Positions 1 through 7,234 of a DNA stretch of 64,000 nucleotides are shown here, one piece after another (the stretch's first letter is position 1; the number at the start of each line of letters is the position of its first letter). The notes beneath the pieces were generated by a model that was not told where the DNA came from, ran no database searches, and was given only the letters and a program-made list of their open reading frames with translations. This stretch comes from Nesterenkonia alba DSM 19423. Lineage in GTDB: Bacteria > Actinomycetota > Actinomycetes > Actinomycetales > Micrococcaceae. The position numbers were made by a program, and so were the translations under genes. Location: assembly GCF_000421745.1 (NCBI RefSeq), contig NZ_ATXP01000002.1, forward strand, positions 62,001-126,000, read 5' to 3'.

Positions 1-537
1 TTTGCTCGGTTCCCCAGTGCCGGGGGTCTTCTTCTCCCGCTTGGCCTGCTCGGCGGCTTTGCGCTTGGCTTCTTCCTTGGCGCGGCGGCGCTGTTCATCT
101 GCCCGGTCCAAGGAGCGTGGATCAAAGCTGGTGCCCTCCCGGGCCACGCCGAGGTCCAGCCGGAACCCACGGATGGCATCCTCAGGTACCAGCGGCATGG
201 CACGTTTGAGTTTGACGTAACCGATCAGCGCGAAGATCAACGCAATCAGGAGGAAGACCGCCGCCACAATGAGCGCGGCCAGCCACAGTTCAACGACCAG
301 TGCCAGTGCGGCAATCGCCGCGACAATCAGTGCCACCACTAAAAAGGTGACGAAGACCAGCCCCACCACCATCAGCGCGGCAGCGATCCCGGCAGCCAGC
401 CCTTTGGCTTTCATCTGGGCGGTGGCCAGAGCGATCTCATCGCCGATCTGCTTGGGACCCAGCCGGATGAGGACCTTGAGGACATCGAGAATCGAAGTCT
501 TGGGTGCCTTTTTGGTCTCAGCGGCATGCTGGGCCAC
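1..537 (-). CDS. Phage holin family protein (Holin-X/DUF1469-like), 3' end cut by window
   Basis: Small membrane protein truncated at the window edge, so its C-terminus is not seen. The visible 179 residues start with a short polar segment, then two adjacent hydrophobic helices (about residues 50-100, rich in Ala/Val/Leu/Ile), then a charged Lys/Arg/Glu-rich tail typical of a cytoplasmic helix. This two-helix plus charged tail layout matches the actinobacterial Holin-X (PF07332) family, whose members are chromosomal proteins of unclear role despite the name. The GTG start at 537 is chosen because GGAGG lies 7 nt upstream; an in-frame TTG at 582 is possible. It is transcribed away from the TM2 gene. 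No phage genes are nearby, so a lytic role is not supported. Confidence 0.75.
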   Translation of the reverse strand, partial: MAQHAAETKKAPKTSILDVLKVLIRLGPKQIGDEIALATAQMKAKGLAAGIAAALMVVGLVFVTFLVVALIVAAIAALALVVELWLAALIVAAVFLLIALIFALIGYVKLKRAMPLVPEDAIRGFRLDLGVAREGTSFDPRSLDRADEQRRRAKEEAKRKAAEQAKREKKTPGTGEPSK

Positions 538-609
538 GACTGCGCCTCCATCTGGACGTTTACGCTTGACGATGCCCTCCAAACTACCACCGCCAGAGCC
601 GTGCGGCCC

Positions 610-615
610 TAGTAT
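610..615 (+). promoter_or_regulatory. -10 element TAGTAT, leaderless start of TM2 gene
   Basis: TAGTAT ends 6 nt before the ATG at 622. Transcription would begin at or next to the start codon, and no ribosome binding site is seen. Confidence 0.5.
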
Positions 616-621
616 TGAGGT

Positions 622-1068
622 ATGGCTGGTGACTACGACCTCGACGAGCTGTACGCCAACACGTACACCGAGGATGATCGGCTCGCCCATCAGAACCAGC
701 CGATCTCGGAGAAGAAGTTCCTCATCGCCTGGGCCTTAGCGCTTTTCGGCGGCCCCGTCGGCGCTCAGCGGTACTACCTGGGCTTTCTTCCCACCGCGAT
801 CGTCAAGACCACCCTGTTCTGCGCGGCCCTGGTGTGTTTCAGCCTGGACCAGGTGAATCTGGCTCTCGGGTTCATGGCCGTAGTGGGCGCCTGGACAGTG
901 ATTGACCTGTTCCTACTGCTCTCCGGAACCATGCGTGACACCAAAGATCACCGCCTGGACGGTTACACCAGATTCGGCGGGATCTGCGCAGCCGTCACCG
1001 TGGTCGTCTTTGCCGGATTCCTGGTCATCGCCCTGGTCATCGGCACCGCCTCCGGTACAGCACAGTAG
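622..1068 (+). CDS. TM2 domain-containing membrane protein
   Basis: Protein of 148 aa. An acidic N-terminus of about 35 residues is followed by a TM2-type segment: a hydrophobic helix, a Gly-Gly-Pro-x-Gly-Ala-x-Arg-x-Tyr-Leu-Gly turn (about residues 48-59), and a second helix. Further hydrophobic stretches run to the C-terminus. The turn motif is the hallmark of TM2 proteins (PF05154), small bacterial membrane proteins of unknown function. It stands alone between two minus-strand genes and seems to be transcribed from a leaderless promoter. Family assignment is firm; function is unknown. Confidence 0.85.
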   Translation: MAGDYDLDELYANTYTEDDRLAHQNQPISEKKFLIAWALALFGGPVGAQRYYLGFLPTAIVKTTLFCAALVCFSLDQVNLALGFMAVVGAWTVIDLFLLLSGTMRDTKDHRLDGYTRFGGICAAVTVVVFAGFLVIALVIGTASGTAQ

Positions 1069-1104
1069 CCGGACATCCCCGGCACGGTCACGAGCCCGAC
1101 CGGT

Positions 1105-1935
1105 TTAGTCTTCGTCGATCTGTCCCACCGGTGTACGTTTCTCCGCCTGGAACTGGTCTTCTACCCGACCGTAGGCCCAGTAGGCAGACAGGGACATTCC
1201 GCGCCGATCCACACCGCGTTCTTTGACGAGATTACGCCGGATGGCTTTCATCTGCTCGCGCTCCCCGTGGATGAAAATCTGAACGTCCCCTGAGGGAATC
1301 TCCACCTCGGCCACCGCTGCGGTGAGTTGAGTGGTCTCCGGGGAGAAATCGGCGCCGCGATGCAGCCACCGGACCTCAACACCGGCGGGTGCGGCAATGG
1401 GCTGTTCTTCTGCGGCGTCACGCACCTCGATGAGCGCCAGCCCCTGGGCCTGTGCGGGCATACTTTCCACACTGGCGGCGATCGCCGGTAGCGCAGATTC
1501 GTCTCCGGCCAACAGATGCCAGTCGGCCTCCGGCCGGGGTGCGTAGCCCGAGCCGGGGCCGAAGAAACTGATCTGATCGCCCGGTTGCGCACCGGCAGCC
1601 CAGGGTCCGGCGATGCCCTCGTCCCCGTGGATGACGAAATCCACCCAGATGTGCTGACGCTCCCGGTCAATGTGCCGAATGGTGTAGGTCCGGGTCACCG
1701 GCATCTGGTCCTGGGGCAGCTGGTCACGAAGGGCATCCAGGTCGTAAGGGCGTTGCAAGCCAAGAGCCGGGTCGGCAAAGAGCAGCTTGATGTATTGATC
1801 GGTGTCCTCTTTGAACTCAATACCGGAGAACCCGTCCCCACCCAGGACCACGCGCACCATATGCGGGGTGAGGTGTTCAGTGTGTTGCACGGTGAGCAAG
1901 TGTTGACGGCGGGGCTTGCGTGGTGCTGGTGTCAT
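1105..1935 (-). CDS. Siderophore-interacting protein (FAD/NAD(P)H ferric-siderophore reductase)
   Basis: Protein of 276 aa of the SIP / ViuB family, cytoplasmic flavoenzymes that reduce imported ferric siderophores to release iron. The N-terminal FAD-binding barrel carries the Arg-Thr-Tyr-Thr-Ile-Arg flavin motif (about residues 81-86). The nucleotide-binding half has the Leu-Ala-Gly-Asp-Glu-Ser-Ala-Leu-Pro-Ala segment, and the C-terminus has the SAYWAYGR stretch typical of the family. Length is normal. A -10 like TAGGGT sits 6 nt before the ATG, with a partial iron-box-like palindrome just upstream, which fits iron control. No siderophore transporter is adjacent. Confidence 0.9.
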   Translation of the reverse strand: MTPAPRKPRRQHLLTVQHTEHLTPHMVRVVLGGDGFSGIEFKEDTDQYIKLLFADPALGLQRPYDLDALRDQLPQDQMPVTRTYTIRHIDRERQHIWVDFVIHGDEGIAGPWAAGAQPGDQISFFGPGSGYAPRPEADWHLLAGDESALPAIAASVESMPAQAQGLALIEVRDAAEEQPIAAPAGVEVRWLHRGADFSPETTQLTAAVAEVEIPSGDVQIFIHGEREQMKAIRRNLVKERGVDRRGMSLSAYWAYGRVEDQFQAEKRTPVGQIDED

Positions 1936-1941
1936 ACACCC

Positions 1942-1962
1942 ACCCTATAGGAAGGTTTACCT
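1942..1962 (-). promoter_or_regulatory. Leaderless -10 (TAGGGT) plus possible DtxR/IdeR-like half-sites
   Basis: On the minus strand TAGGGT (1942-1947) ends 6 nt before the ATG at 1935. Directly upstream is the 10-bp palindrome AGGTAAACCT (1953-1962), which contains the AGGT...ACCT half-sites of iron-repressor boxes but with shorter spacing than the 19-bp consensus. The location in the -10/-35 spacer and the iron-related gene suggest an iron-dependent operator. The match is partial. Confidence 0.35.
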
Positions 1963-2075
1963 CAGTTCATCTCCCGGGGTAACGCAAGATGAGACTCACC
2001 TATCTGCGAAGACTCCCGCTGCGACGTCGTCGTCGTTCATCTCCTCGGCACACCCTCGCCATCTCACGAGAAAAA

Positions 2076-2096
2076 CTTGAGCCCTGTTGGCTCAGG
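2076..2096 (+). promoter_or_regulatory. HAIR element (HspR operator) of hsp20, overlapping the -35
   Basis: CTTGAGC-N7-GCTCAGG matches the HspR-associated inverted repeat CTTGAGT-N7-ACTCAAG in spacing and in most positions (one mismatch between arms). The left arm contains TTGAGC, usable as a -35, and a weak -10 (GAATAA, 2101-2106) follows 18 bp later, so repressor binding would block the promoter. Confidence 0.7.
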
Positions 2097-2134
2097 TTTG
2101 GAATAACCCGGGAGCACACTCCGTTGGAATGACT

Positions 2135-2156
2135 GGCAGCCCCCTGAAGGGCTGCC
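2135..2156 (+). other. Stem-loop in hsp20 5' leader
   Basis: GGCAGCC (2135-2141) can pair with GGCTGCC (2150-2156) in the roughly 100-nt leader between the HAIR promoter and the hsp20 start. It could be a leader structure or a weak attenuator. It does not cover the AAGGAGG at 2201-2207, so a simple RNA thermometer is not obvious. Confidence 0.35.
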
Positions 2157-2217
2157 CCCACAACCCGATATCGAGTTGTAGGCGATTGGATCTTTCCCGG
2201 AAGGAGGCTGATTGCTG

Positions 2218-2700
2218 ATGATCAACCCGACCATGACCCGTCTTGACCCGTTCTCCCTCATTGACGATGTCTTCCGTCAGGTGCGTAGCCCGATGAGTGA
2301 GGAGAGCCGCCGCGCCGGTTTCGTCCCCGCCGTCGACGCCCATCGCGATGGAGAGGACCTCATCCTCTCCGCCGACCTGCCCGGCATTGACCCGGAGAAC
2401 GACGTCTCGGTGGAACTGACCGGTGGACGCACACTCACCGTCTCTGGCGAACGGAAGACCCGTAACGACGCCGAAGGCATCCGTGAGGTGCGCTACGGCA
2501 CCTTCTCCCGCACCATCACACTGCCGGAGGAGGTCAGTCAGGATGCGATCTCCGCAGAGTACGACGCCGGCGTGCTCACCGTCCGCGTGGCCGGTGTCTA
2601 CGCCAAGGAGCAGCCACAGCGGATCAAGATCTCATCCGGTCACGGCGCACGCAGCGTCGAGACCTCCGGTTCCGAGGAGAAGAAGGAAATCAACGCCTGA
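2218..2700 (+). CDS. Hsp20/alpha-crystallin family small heat shock protein
   Basis: Small heat shock protein of 160 aa, an ATP-independent holdase for unfolding proteins. The alpha-crystallin domain spans roughly residues 38-140, with the conserved Gly-Val-Leu-Thr-Val-Arg-Val strand near its end. It is followed by the C-terminal Ile-Lys-Ile (IxI) motif used for oligomer assembly. ATG 2218 is chosen because a strong AAGGAGG lies 10 nt upstream; a TTG at 2212 would be too close. The gene is monocistronic, preceded by an HspR-type HAIR element and followed by a strong terminator, indicating heat-shock control. Confidence 0.93.
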   Translation: MINPTMTRLDPFSLIDDVFRQVRSPMSEESRRAGFVPAVDAHRDGEDLILSADLPGIDPENDVSVELTGGRTLTVSGERKTRNDAEGIREVRYGTFSRTITLPEEVSQDAISAEYDAGVLTVRVAGVYAKEQPQRIKISSGHGARSVETSGSEEKKEINA

Positions 2701-2716
2701 TCTCCGCCGGCACTCA

Positions 2717-2742
2717 GGGGGTCGCCTTCGGGCGGCCCCTTT
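2717..2742 (+). terminator. Terminator after hsp20
   Basis: GGGGTCGCC (2718-2726), TTCG tetraloop, GGCGGCCCC (2731-2739), then TTT. A compact 9-bp GC stem about 20 nt after the hsp20 stop. Confidence 0.75.
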
Positions 2743-2791
2743 CGCGTGCCCACCCACCACAGTGAATCGCTACCCCAGATAGAACCCAGCA

Positions 2792-3364
2792 TTATGAGCG
2801 GGAGTCTTGCACCGGGGGCTCCCAGCGGCGCAACTGACCGATGAGATCCTCGGCGGAATCGGCGACCACCAGGGCATCGCGTCGCCATGCCGCAATGAAG
2901 CCCTCCGCCACCTGATGATCGATCATCGCCAGCAGCGGATCCCAGAAACCTTTGATGTTGTACAGCGCCACCGGCTTGGCATGGATCCCTAGGTATTGCC
3001 AGGTCCACACTTCGAAAAGTTCTTCTAAGGTGCCCATCCCGCCCGGCAACGTGACGAAGGCATCCCCTAACTGGGCCATACGAGCCTTGCGGGCATGCAT
3101 ATCCGGGACCACCTCCAGCTGGGTCACCCCGTGGTGAGCCACTTCGCGGTCTACGAGGACCTCCGGCATCACCCCGATGACCTGCCCACCGGTCTCCAGG
3201 GCAGCATCGGCCACCTGCCCCATCAGCCCCACCTTGCCACCGCCGTAGACCAGTCCCACGCCGGCGCGGGCCAGGGCACCACCCACGCTGCGGACCTCCT
3301 GCTGGTAGGTCAGATCGTGCCCGGAGGCCCCGCCCGTGAAAACTGTGACTCTGTTCAGTTCCAT
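2792..3364 (-). CDS. LOG family protein (cytokinin riboside monophosphate phosphoribohydrolase-like)
   Basis: Protein of 190 aa with the Rossmann-like fold of the LOG / TIGR00730 family. Members hydrolyse the N-glycosidic bond of cytokinin nucleotides or general nucleoside monophosphates. Visible motifs are Val-Tyr-Gly-Gly-Gly-Lys-Val-Gly-Leu-Met-Gly near residue 40 and the diagnostic Pro-Gly-Gly-Met-Gly-Thr-Leu-Glu-Glu catalytic motif near residue 107. Length is normal. A TAGGAT -10 (3373-3378) lies just upstream, so the message is probably leaderless, starting at ATG 3364 (8 nt gap) or GTG 3367 (5 nt gap). The physiological substrate in bacteria is usually unknown. Confidence 0.88.
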   Translation of the reverse strand: MELNRVTVFTGGASGHDLTYQQEVRSVGGALARAGVGLVYGGGKVGLMGQVADAALETGGQVIGVMPEVLVDREVAHHGVTQLEVVPDMHARKARMAQLGDAFVTLPGGMGTLEELFEVWTWQYLGIHAKPVALYNIKGFWDPLLAMIDHQVAEGFIAAWRRDALVVADSAEDLIGQLRRWEPPVQDSRS

Positions 3365-3466
3365 CACAACTCATCCTAGGCCGCACAGCAGCCTGAGTGC
3401 GCCCTGACCTCACACCGGCTGGGCACACTCACCGAAGGCGATTTCTCACCCCGACGACTTCCTTGC

Positions 3467-3472
3467 TAGACT
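3467..3472 (+). promoter_or_regulatory. -10 element (TAGACT) of tRNA-Asn
   Basis: TAGACT lies 12 nt upstream of the mature tRNA 5' end, the usual spacing for a tRNA promoter. The -35 is weak (TTCTCA at 3443-3448). Confidence 0.4.
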
Positions 3473-3484
3473 TCCTAGGTCCAT

Positions 3485-3556
3485 TCCTCCGTAGCTCAAT
3501 GGCAGAGCACTCGACTGTTAATCGAGTGGTTGCTGGTTCGAGTCCAGCCGGGGGAG
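3485..3556 (+). tRNA. tRNA-Asn (GTT)
   Basis: 72-nt cloverleaf: acceptor TCCTCCG pairs with CGGGGGA (one T-G pair), D arm GCTC/GAGC, anticodon stem CTCGA/TCGAG around loop CTGTTAA with anticodon GTT, and T arm GCTGG-TTCGAGT-CCAGC. The discriminator is G and CCA is not encoded. Confidence 0.96.
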
Positions 3557-3570
3557 CTCGAAAGATCTGC

Positions 3571-3594
3571 GGCCTCTGCTTTTTGGCAGGGGCC
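3571..3594 (+). terminator. Terminator-like hairpin after tRNA-Asn
   Basis: GGCCTCTGC (3571-3579) pairs with GGCAGGGGCC (3585-3594) around a T-rich loop, followed by a T-rich stretch (gttagtcttt). It separates the tRNA from purU. Confidence 0.5.
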
Positions 3595-3657
3595 GTTAGT
3601 CTTTCTCGCAGTACTATGGCGGTCGGCATGCCGGCCTTTCGACCCTCAAGGAATGCT

Positions 3658-4524
3658 GTGACTGATACTTCTGATGCCGATATTGCGCGCCTGGTGATTT
3701 CCTGCCCCGACCAGCACGGCATTGTCGCTGCGGTCTCCCAAACCATCGCCGACCTCGGCGGCAACATCACCACCCTGGATCAGTACTCCACTGGTGTGGA
3801 GGACGGCCAGTTTTTCCAGCGCACCGTCTTCCACCTGCCGAGCTTCCCCGCCCGGCGTCCGGAGGTCGAAGCAGCGGTAGAGGCCCTCGCCGAACGGTTC
3901 TCCATGCAGTGGCAACTCACCGAAGCCGCTCAACCCAAACGCGTGGCGATCTTCGCTTCCAAAACCGACCACTGCCTCCTGGATCTTCTCTGGCGCCACC
4001 GTCGTGGCGAACTGCCCATGGACATCGCCATGGTCATCTCCAACCACCCGGATCTCGCCGAGGACGTCCGGCGCTTCGGCATCCCCTACGTCCACGTGCC
4101 CGTGGACAAAGGCAATAAAGCCGCTGCCGAAGCCGAACACCTCACACTGCTGGCCGGCAATGTGGACCTGGTGGTCCTTGCCCGGTACATGCAAATCCTC
4201 TCCGGAGAGTTCTTAGAACAGATCGGCTGCCCCGTCATCAATATCCACCACAGCTTCTTGCCCGCCTTCATCGGCGCCGGGCCCTACCAGAAGGCCAAAG
4301 ACCGCGGGGTCAAGCTGATCGGCGCCACCGCGCACTACGTGACCGAAGATCTCGATGAGGGCCCCATCATCGAACAAGACGTCATCCGTGTCTCTCATGC
4401 CGACGACGTCGCCCAGCTCACCCGCTATGGGGCCGACGTCGAACGTGCAGTACTCTCCCGTGCGGTCAAATGGCACTGCGAAGACCGGGTCATCCGGCAC
4501 GGCAACACCACGATCGTCTTCTAA
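3658..4524 (+). CDS. purU: Formyltetrahydrofolate deformylase
   Basis: PurU hydrolyses 10-formyl-THF to formate and THF, balancing one-carbon pools and supplying formate. The 288-aa protein has an N-terminal ACT domain (about residues 8-85, the Asp-Gln-His-Gly-Ile-Val start) and a C-terminal formyltransferase-like domain. The domain shows the catalytic Asn-His-Asp set: Ser-Asn-His-Pro-Asp, His-His-Ser-Phe-Leu-Pro, and Glu-Asp-Leu-Asp-Glu-Gly-Pro. GTG 3658 is chosen from the AAGGAA upstream and family length. The reading frame stays open back through the tRNA, but those starts are excluded by the tRNA and its terminator. TACTAT at 3612-3617 may be its -10. Confidence 0.93.
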   Translation: MTDTSDADIARLVISCPDQHGIVAAVSQTIADLGGNITTLDQYSTGVEDGQFFQRTVFHLPSFPARRPEVEAAVEALAERFSMQWQLTEAAQPKRVAIFASKTDHCLLDLLWRHRRGELPMDIAMVISNHPDLAEDVRRFGIPYVHVPVDKGNKAAAEAEHLTLLAGNVDLVVLARYMQILSGEFLEQIGCPVINIHHSFLPAFIGAGPYQKAKDRGVKLIGATAHYVTEDLDEGPIIEQDVIRVSHADDVAQLTRYGADVERAVLSRAVKWHCEDRVIRHGNTTIVF

Positions 4525-4533
4525 AGCCGCCGT

Positions 4534-5226
4534 TTAGGGGTTCACCGGACGGATGGTCAGCGACTCGACCATCGAGGCGTCCTCATTGTCCACCGCGAGC
4601 CGGACCGTCTTGGCCACCGCCTGCGGGGACACATACCGCGACCCGTCGTAATCCTCATTGCCGTAGGAACGCTGCAAAGCAACCTGCATCTCCGTGTCCA
4701 CCTGGCCGGGGTGGATCGACGTGACCCGCACCCGGCCCCGTTCCTCTTCACGCAATGCATCAGTGAGCGCCCGCAGCGCAAATTTCGACCCCGAATACAG
4801 CCCCTGGCCAGCACGGGCGGTGAATCCGGCACCGGAATTGATCGCAATGACCTGACCGTCTGATTCACGCAGCGCCGGCAATGCGGCCCGAGTCAGCTCG
4901 GCCACGGCGAAAACATTGAGGCTGAACATCCGCTGCCAGTCATCTGGTGCCGCCTGCGTCACCGGAGACACCCATGCGAAACCGGCGCTGTGCACCAGGA
5001 CATCCACCCGCGGTAGCTGAAGCTGTGCGAACGACGCCGCAATGGAGTCCACCTGCGTCAAATCAGCCAGAAACCCGGAGGCGTCCCCCAGCTCACTGAC
5101 GGTGCGATCGATCCGTTCCGGATTGGATCCACCCACCACCACGTGGTGGTCTGTGACCAATTCCGCGGCGATGGCCCGTCCGATGCCGCGCGTTCCTCCG
5201 GTGACCAGTGCAATCTTCTCTGCCAT
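4534..5226 (-). CDS. SDR family oxidoreductase
   Basis: Short-chain dehydrogenase/reductase of 230 aa using NAD(P)H, substrate unknown. The cofactor motif Thr-Gly-Gly-Thr-Arg-Gly-Ile-Gly is near residue 10, the Asn-Ser-Gly segment supplies the catalytic Ser, and Tyr-Ser-Gly-Ser-Lys is the YxxxK pair. Ile-His-Pro-Gly-Gln-Val-Asp-Thr follows, as in the classical subfamily. The ATG at 5226 is preceded at 6 nt by TACGGT (5233-5238), a probable leaderless promoter that diverges from the GNAT promoter within about 60 bp. It converges with purU, the stops being 10 bp apart. Confidence 0.9.
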   Translation of the reverse strand: MAEKIALVTGGTRGIGRAIAAELVTDHHVVVGGSNPERIDRTVSELGDASGFLADLTQVDSIAASFAQLQLPRVDVLVHSAGFAWVSPVTQAAPDDWQRMFSLNVFAVAELTRAALPALRESDGQVIAINSGAGFTARAGQGLYSGSKFALRALTDALREEERGRVRVTSIHPGQVDTEMQVALQRSYGNEDYDGSRYVSPQAVAKTVRLAVDNEDASMVESLTIRPVNP

Positions 5227-5232
5227 AGCACT

Positions 5233-5238
5233 ACCGTA
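5233..5238 (-). promoter_or_regulatory. -10 element TACGGT, leaderless SDR start
   Basis: Minus-strand TACGGT ends 6 nt before the ATG at 5226. Confidence 0.45.
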
Positions 5239-5275
5239 CCGGCCCGGGGCTCTGCACCCGGTGGTGCCGGCGTCG

Positions 5276-5281
5276 TACAGT
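5276..5281 (+). promoter_or_regulatory. -10 element TACAGT, leaderless GNAT start
   Basis: TACAGT ends 7 nt before GTG 5289. This decides among three in-frame GTG codons (5280, 5283, 5289), because the first two overlap or abut the -10. Confidence 0.45.
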
Positions 5282-5288
5282 GGTGGAC

Positions 5289-6074
5289 GTGGCCGATAAC
5301 TCACCGCTGCAGAGCATCACCCTCTCCTCCGGGCTCGTCGTCCGGGAGCTGACCAACTACGGTGAACTCAAACAGGCCTGCCAGCTCTACCGCGGGGTCT
5401 TCGGGTATACGGGTGAGGACGAGAGCATCAATCCACGGATGCTGACCTCCCTGCGCCTGCACGGCGGATCCGTGGTCGGTGCAGTAGACCCCTCCGGCAC
5501 AGTGCTCGCCTTCGCCTACGGGTGGACCGCACTCGACTCCGCCGACGCGATGACCGGCACCACCGACGGCGTCTACCATTTCTCCCAGGCGGCGGTGGTG
5601 TCCTCTGTGTTGCAAGGCCAGGGCGTGGGCCGGTCCCTTAAACGAGTCCAGGCCGATGTTGCCTCCCGGTACGGAGCACACCGCATGCGGTGGACCTACG
5701 ATCCGCTGCTGGCCCGCAACGCGCACTTCAATCTCGACGTACTCGGGGCCGTGGGCCGCTGGTACACCCCCGATGCTCAGGGACTGCCCGGCACCGACCG
5801 GATCACCGTGGAATGGCAGTTCGCCCCCAGGGAGGACCCATCCCACCAGGAGCACGCGCCCCACCAACACCGCCTGCCCGCACTGGAGGTGGGCGAGGTG
5901 AGGCAAGAGCAGGACACCGTCTACCTGGGGGTCCCGGCGGCCAAACCCGTGGACCCCGACCTCGCCGCACAGTTACGCCACCGTATCGCCGGGCTCTTCT
6001 CGCAGGGCTGGCAGGCAGTCTCCTGCACCCGCAGTGACGCCCACACCGCCGTGTACACCTTCACGAGCCCCTGA
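5289..6074 (+). CDS. GNAT-fold acetyltransferase (COG3375-like), partner of the menC-like gene
   Basis: Protein of 261 aa with an N-terminal GNAT fold. The acetyl-CoA loop appears as Val-Leu-Gln-Gly-Gln-Gly-Val-Gly-Arg-Ser-Leu-Lys (about residues 108-119). The segment Arg-Trp-Thr-Tyr-Asp-Pro-Leu-x-x-Arg-Asn-Ala-x-Phe-Asn is typical of the COG3375 group. These proteins are often encoded beside o-succinylbenzoate synthase / N-acylamino acid racemase enzymes, as here (29-bp gap, same strand), suggesting a joint role on N-acylated amino acids. The substrate cannot be read from the sequence. The start is set by the leaderless -10 at 5276. Confidence 0.82.
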   Translation: MADNSPLQSITLSSGLVVRELTNYGELKQACQLYRGVFGYTGEDESINPRMLTSLRLHGGSVVGAVDPSGTVLAFAYGWTALDSADAMTGTTDGVYHFSQAAVVSSVLQGQGVGRSLKRVQADVASRYGAHRMRWTYDPLLARNAHFNLDVLGAVGRWYTPDAQGLPGTDRITVEWQFAPREDPSHQEHAPHQHRLPALEVGEVRQEQDTVYLGVPAAKPVDPDLAAQLRHRIAGLFSQGWQAVSCTRSDAHTAVYTFTSP

Positions 6075-6103
6075 GCTCTCACGCAGCCCCGAATCGAGGA
6101 CCC

Positions 6104-7234
6104 ATGCGCATTACTGAAGCCGTTCTCTACGACGTCGAACTCCCCCTGGTGCATTCCTTCGAGACCAGCTCCCACCGGAAATCCTCCTTGCGGCACCTGC
6201 TGATCCGACTCACCGACACCGATGGGGCCGAAGGGTGGGGAGAGATCGCCTCACCAGCAGGGCCGTACTACGCCTCCGAGACCACCACAATCGCCAAGCA
6301 CACCGCAGGCGAGTACCTCATTCCCGCATTGGCTGGTGCCCAGTGGGACCACCCCGACGAGGTCTCTGACCTCTTCTCCACCATCCGGGGACACTACTTC
6401 GCCAAAGCCGGCGTGGAGATGGCCGCTTGGACCCTCTGGTCGACCAAGACTGGCATCCCCCTGAGCACGGCGCTGGGCGGAACCCGCAGCACAGTCATCG
6501 CCGGGGTCTCCCTGGGGATCGAACCACGGATTGAGGACCTCTTGGTCCAGGTGGGTCGATATGTGGAGGCCGGCTACCCGCGGGTGAAGCTGAAGATCGC
6601 CCCCGGGTGGGATGTGGAACCCGTTCGGGCGGTGCGCGCCGAGCATCCTGACCTGGATATCCACGTCGACGCCAACGGGGCCTACCCGGGTCGTGGAGAG
6701 CAGGGCTATGACGAGGCGATCGCCATCTTCCGCGCTCTTGACGCCTACGGGTTGACGATGATCGAACAACCCTTCGCGCCACGGAATCTCCTGGACTCGG
6801 CGCGCCTGCAGGCCAAGCTGCGCACACCGATCTGCCTGGACGAATCGGTCGAAACCCTCGATGACCTGCGCACCGCAGTGCAATTAGGTGCCGGCGGGGT
6901 GCTCAATATCAAGGTCTCCCGGATGGGTGGACTCACCACCGCCCGGCGCGCCCACGACCTGGCACAGGAAGCCGGCTGGCCGGTGTGGTGTGGCGGGATG
7001 CATGAATTCGGCATCGGACGCCTGGCCAATGTGGCGATCTCATCCTTGCCGGGCTTTACGCTGCCCAGCGACGTCTCCGCCAGTGAGAAGTACTACGCCG
7101 AGGACATCATCGACCCACCGGTCACCGCCGAGGCGGGAGAAGTCCGCGTGCCCTCTGTACCGGGCCTGGGCGCCCGGGTGAAAACCGAGCTCATCACCCA
7201 GCACGCAGCCGATAGCCAACAGTTCAGGCTGTAG
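6104..7234 (+). CDS. menC: Enolase-superfamily o-succinylbenzoate synthase / N-acylamino acid racemase
   Basis: Protein of 376 aa of the muconate-lactonizing subgroup. The catalytic and metal-binding set is intact: Lys-Leu-Lys (K-x-K base), His-Val-Asp-Ala-Asn (metal Asp), Ile-Glu-Gln-Pro (metal Glu), Leu-Asp-Glu-Ser (metal Asp) and Ile-Lys-Val-Ser (opposite base). The family includes OSBS for menaquinone synthesis and promiscuous OSBS/NAAAR enzymes. No other men gene is nearby and a GNAT gene precedes it, which leans towards N-acylamino acid racemization, though a men role cannot be excluded. Its 3' end overlaps the convergent TRAP permease gene by 11 bp. Confidence 0.85.
   Translation: MRITEAVLYDVELPLVHSFETSSHRKSSLRHLLIRLTDTDGAEGWGEIASPAGPYYASETTTIAKHTAGEYLIPALAGAQWDHPDEVSDLFSTIRGHYFAKAGVEMAAWTLWSTKTGIPLSTALGGTRSTVIAGVSLGIEPRIEDLLVQVGRYVEAGYPRVKLKIAPGWDVEPVRAVRAEHPDLDIHVDANGAYPGRGEQGYDEAIAIFRALDAYGLTMIEQPFAPRNLLDSARLQAKLRTPICLDESVETLDDLRTAVQLGAGGVLNIKVSRMGGLTTARRAHDLAQEAGWPVWCGGMHEFGIGRLANVAISSLPGFTLPSDVSASEKYYAEDIIDPPVTAEAGEVRVPSVPGLGARVKTELITQHAADSQQFRL

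Noticed and set aside
3397-3657. Upstream extension of the purU frame through the tRNA
   Set aside because: The region contains the tRNA-Asn, its promoter and a terminator; family length and the AAGGAA site point to GTG 3658.
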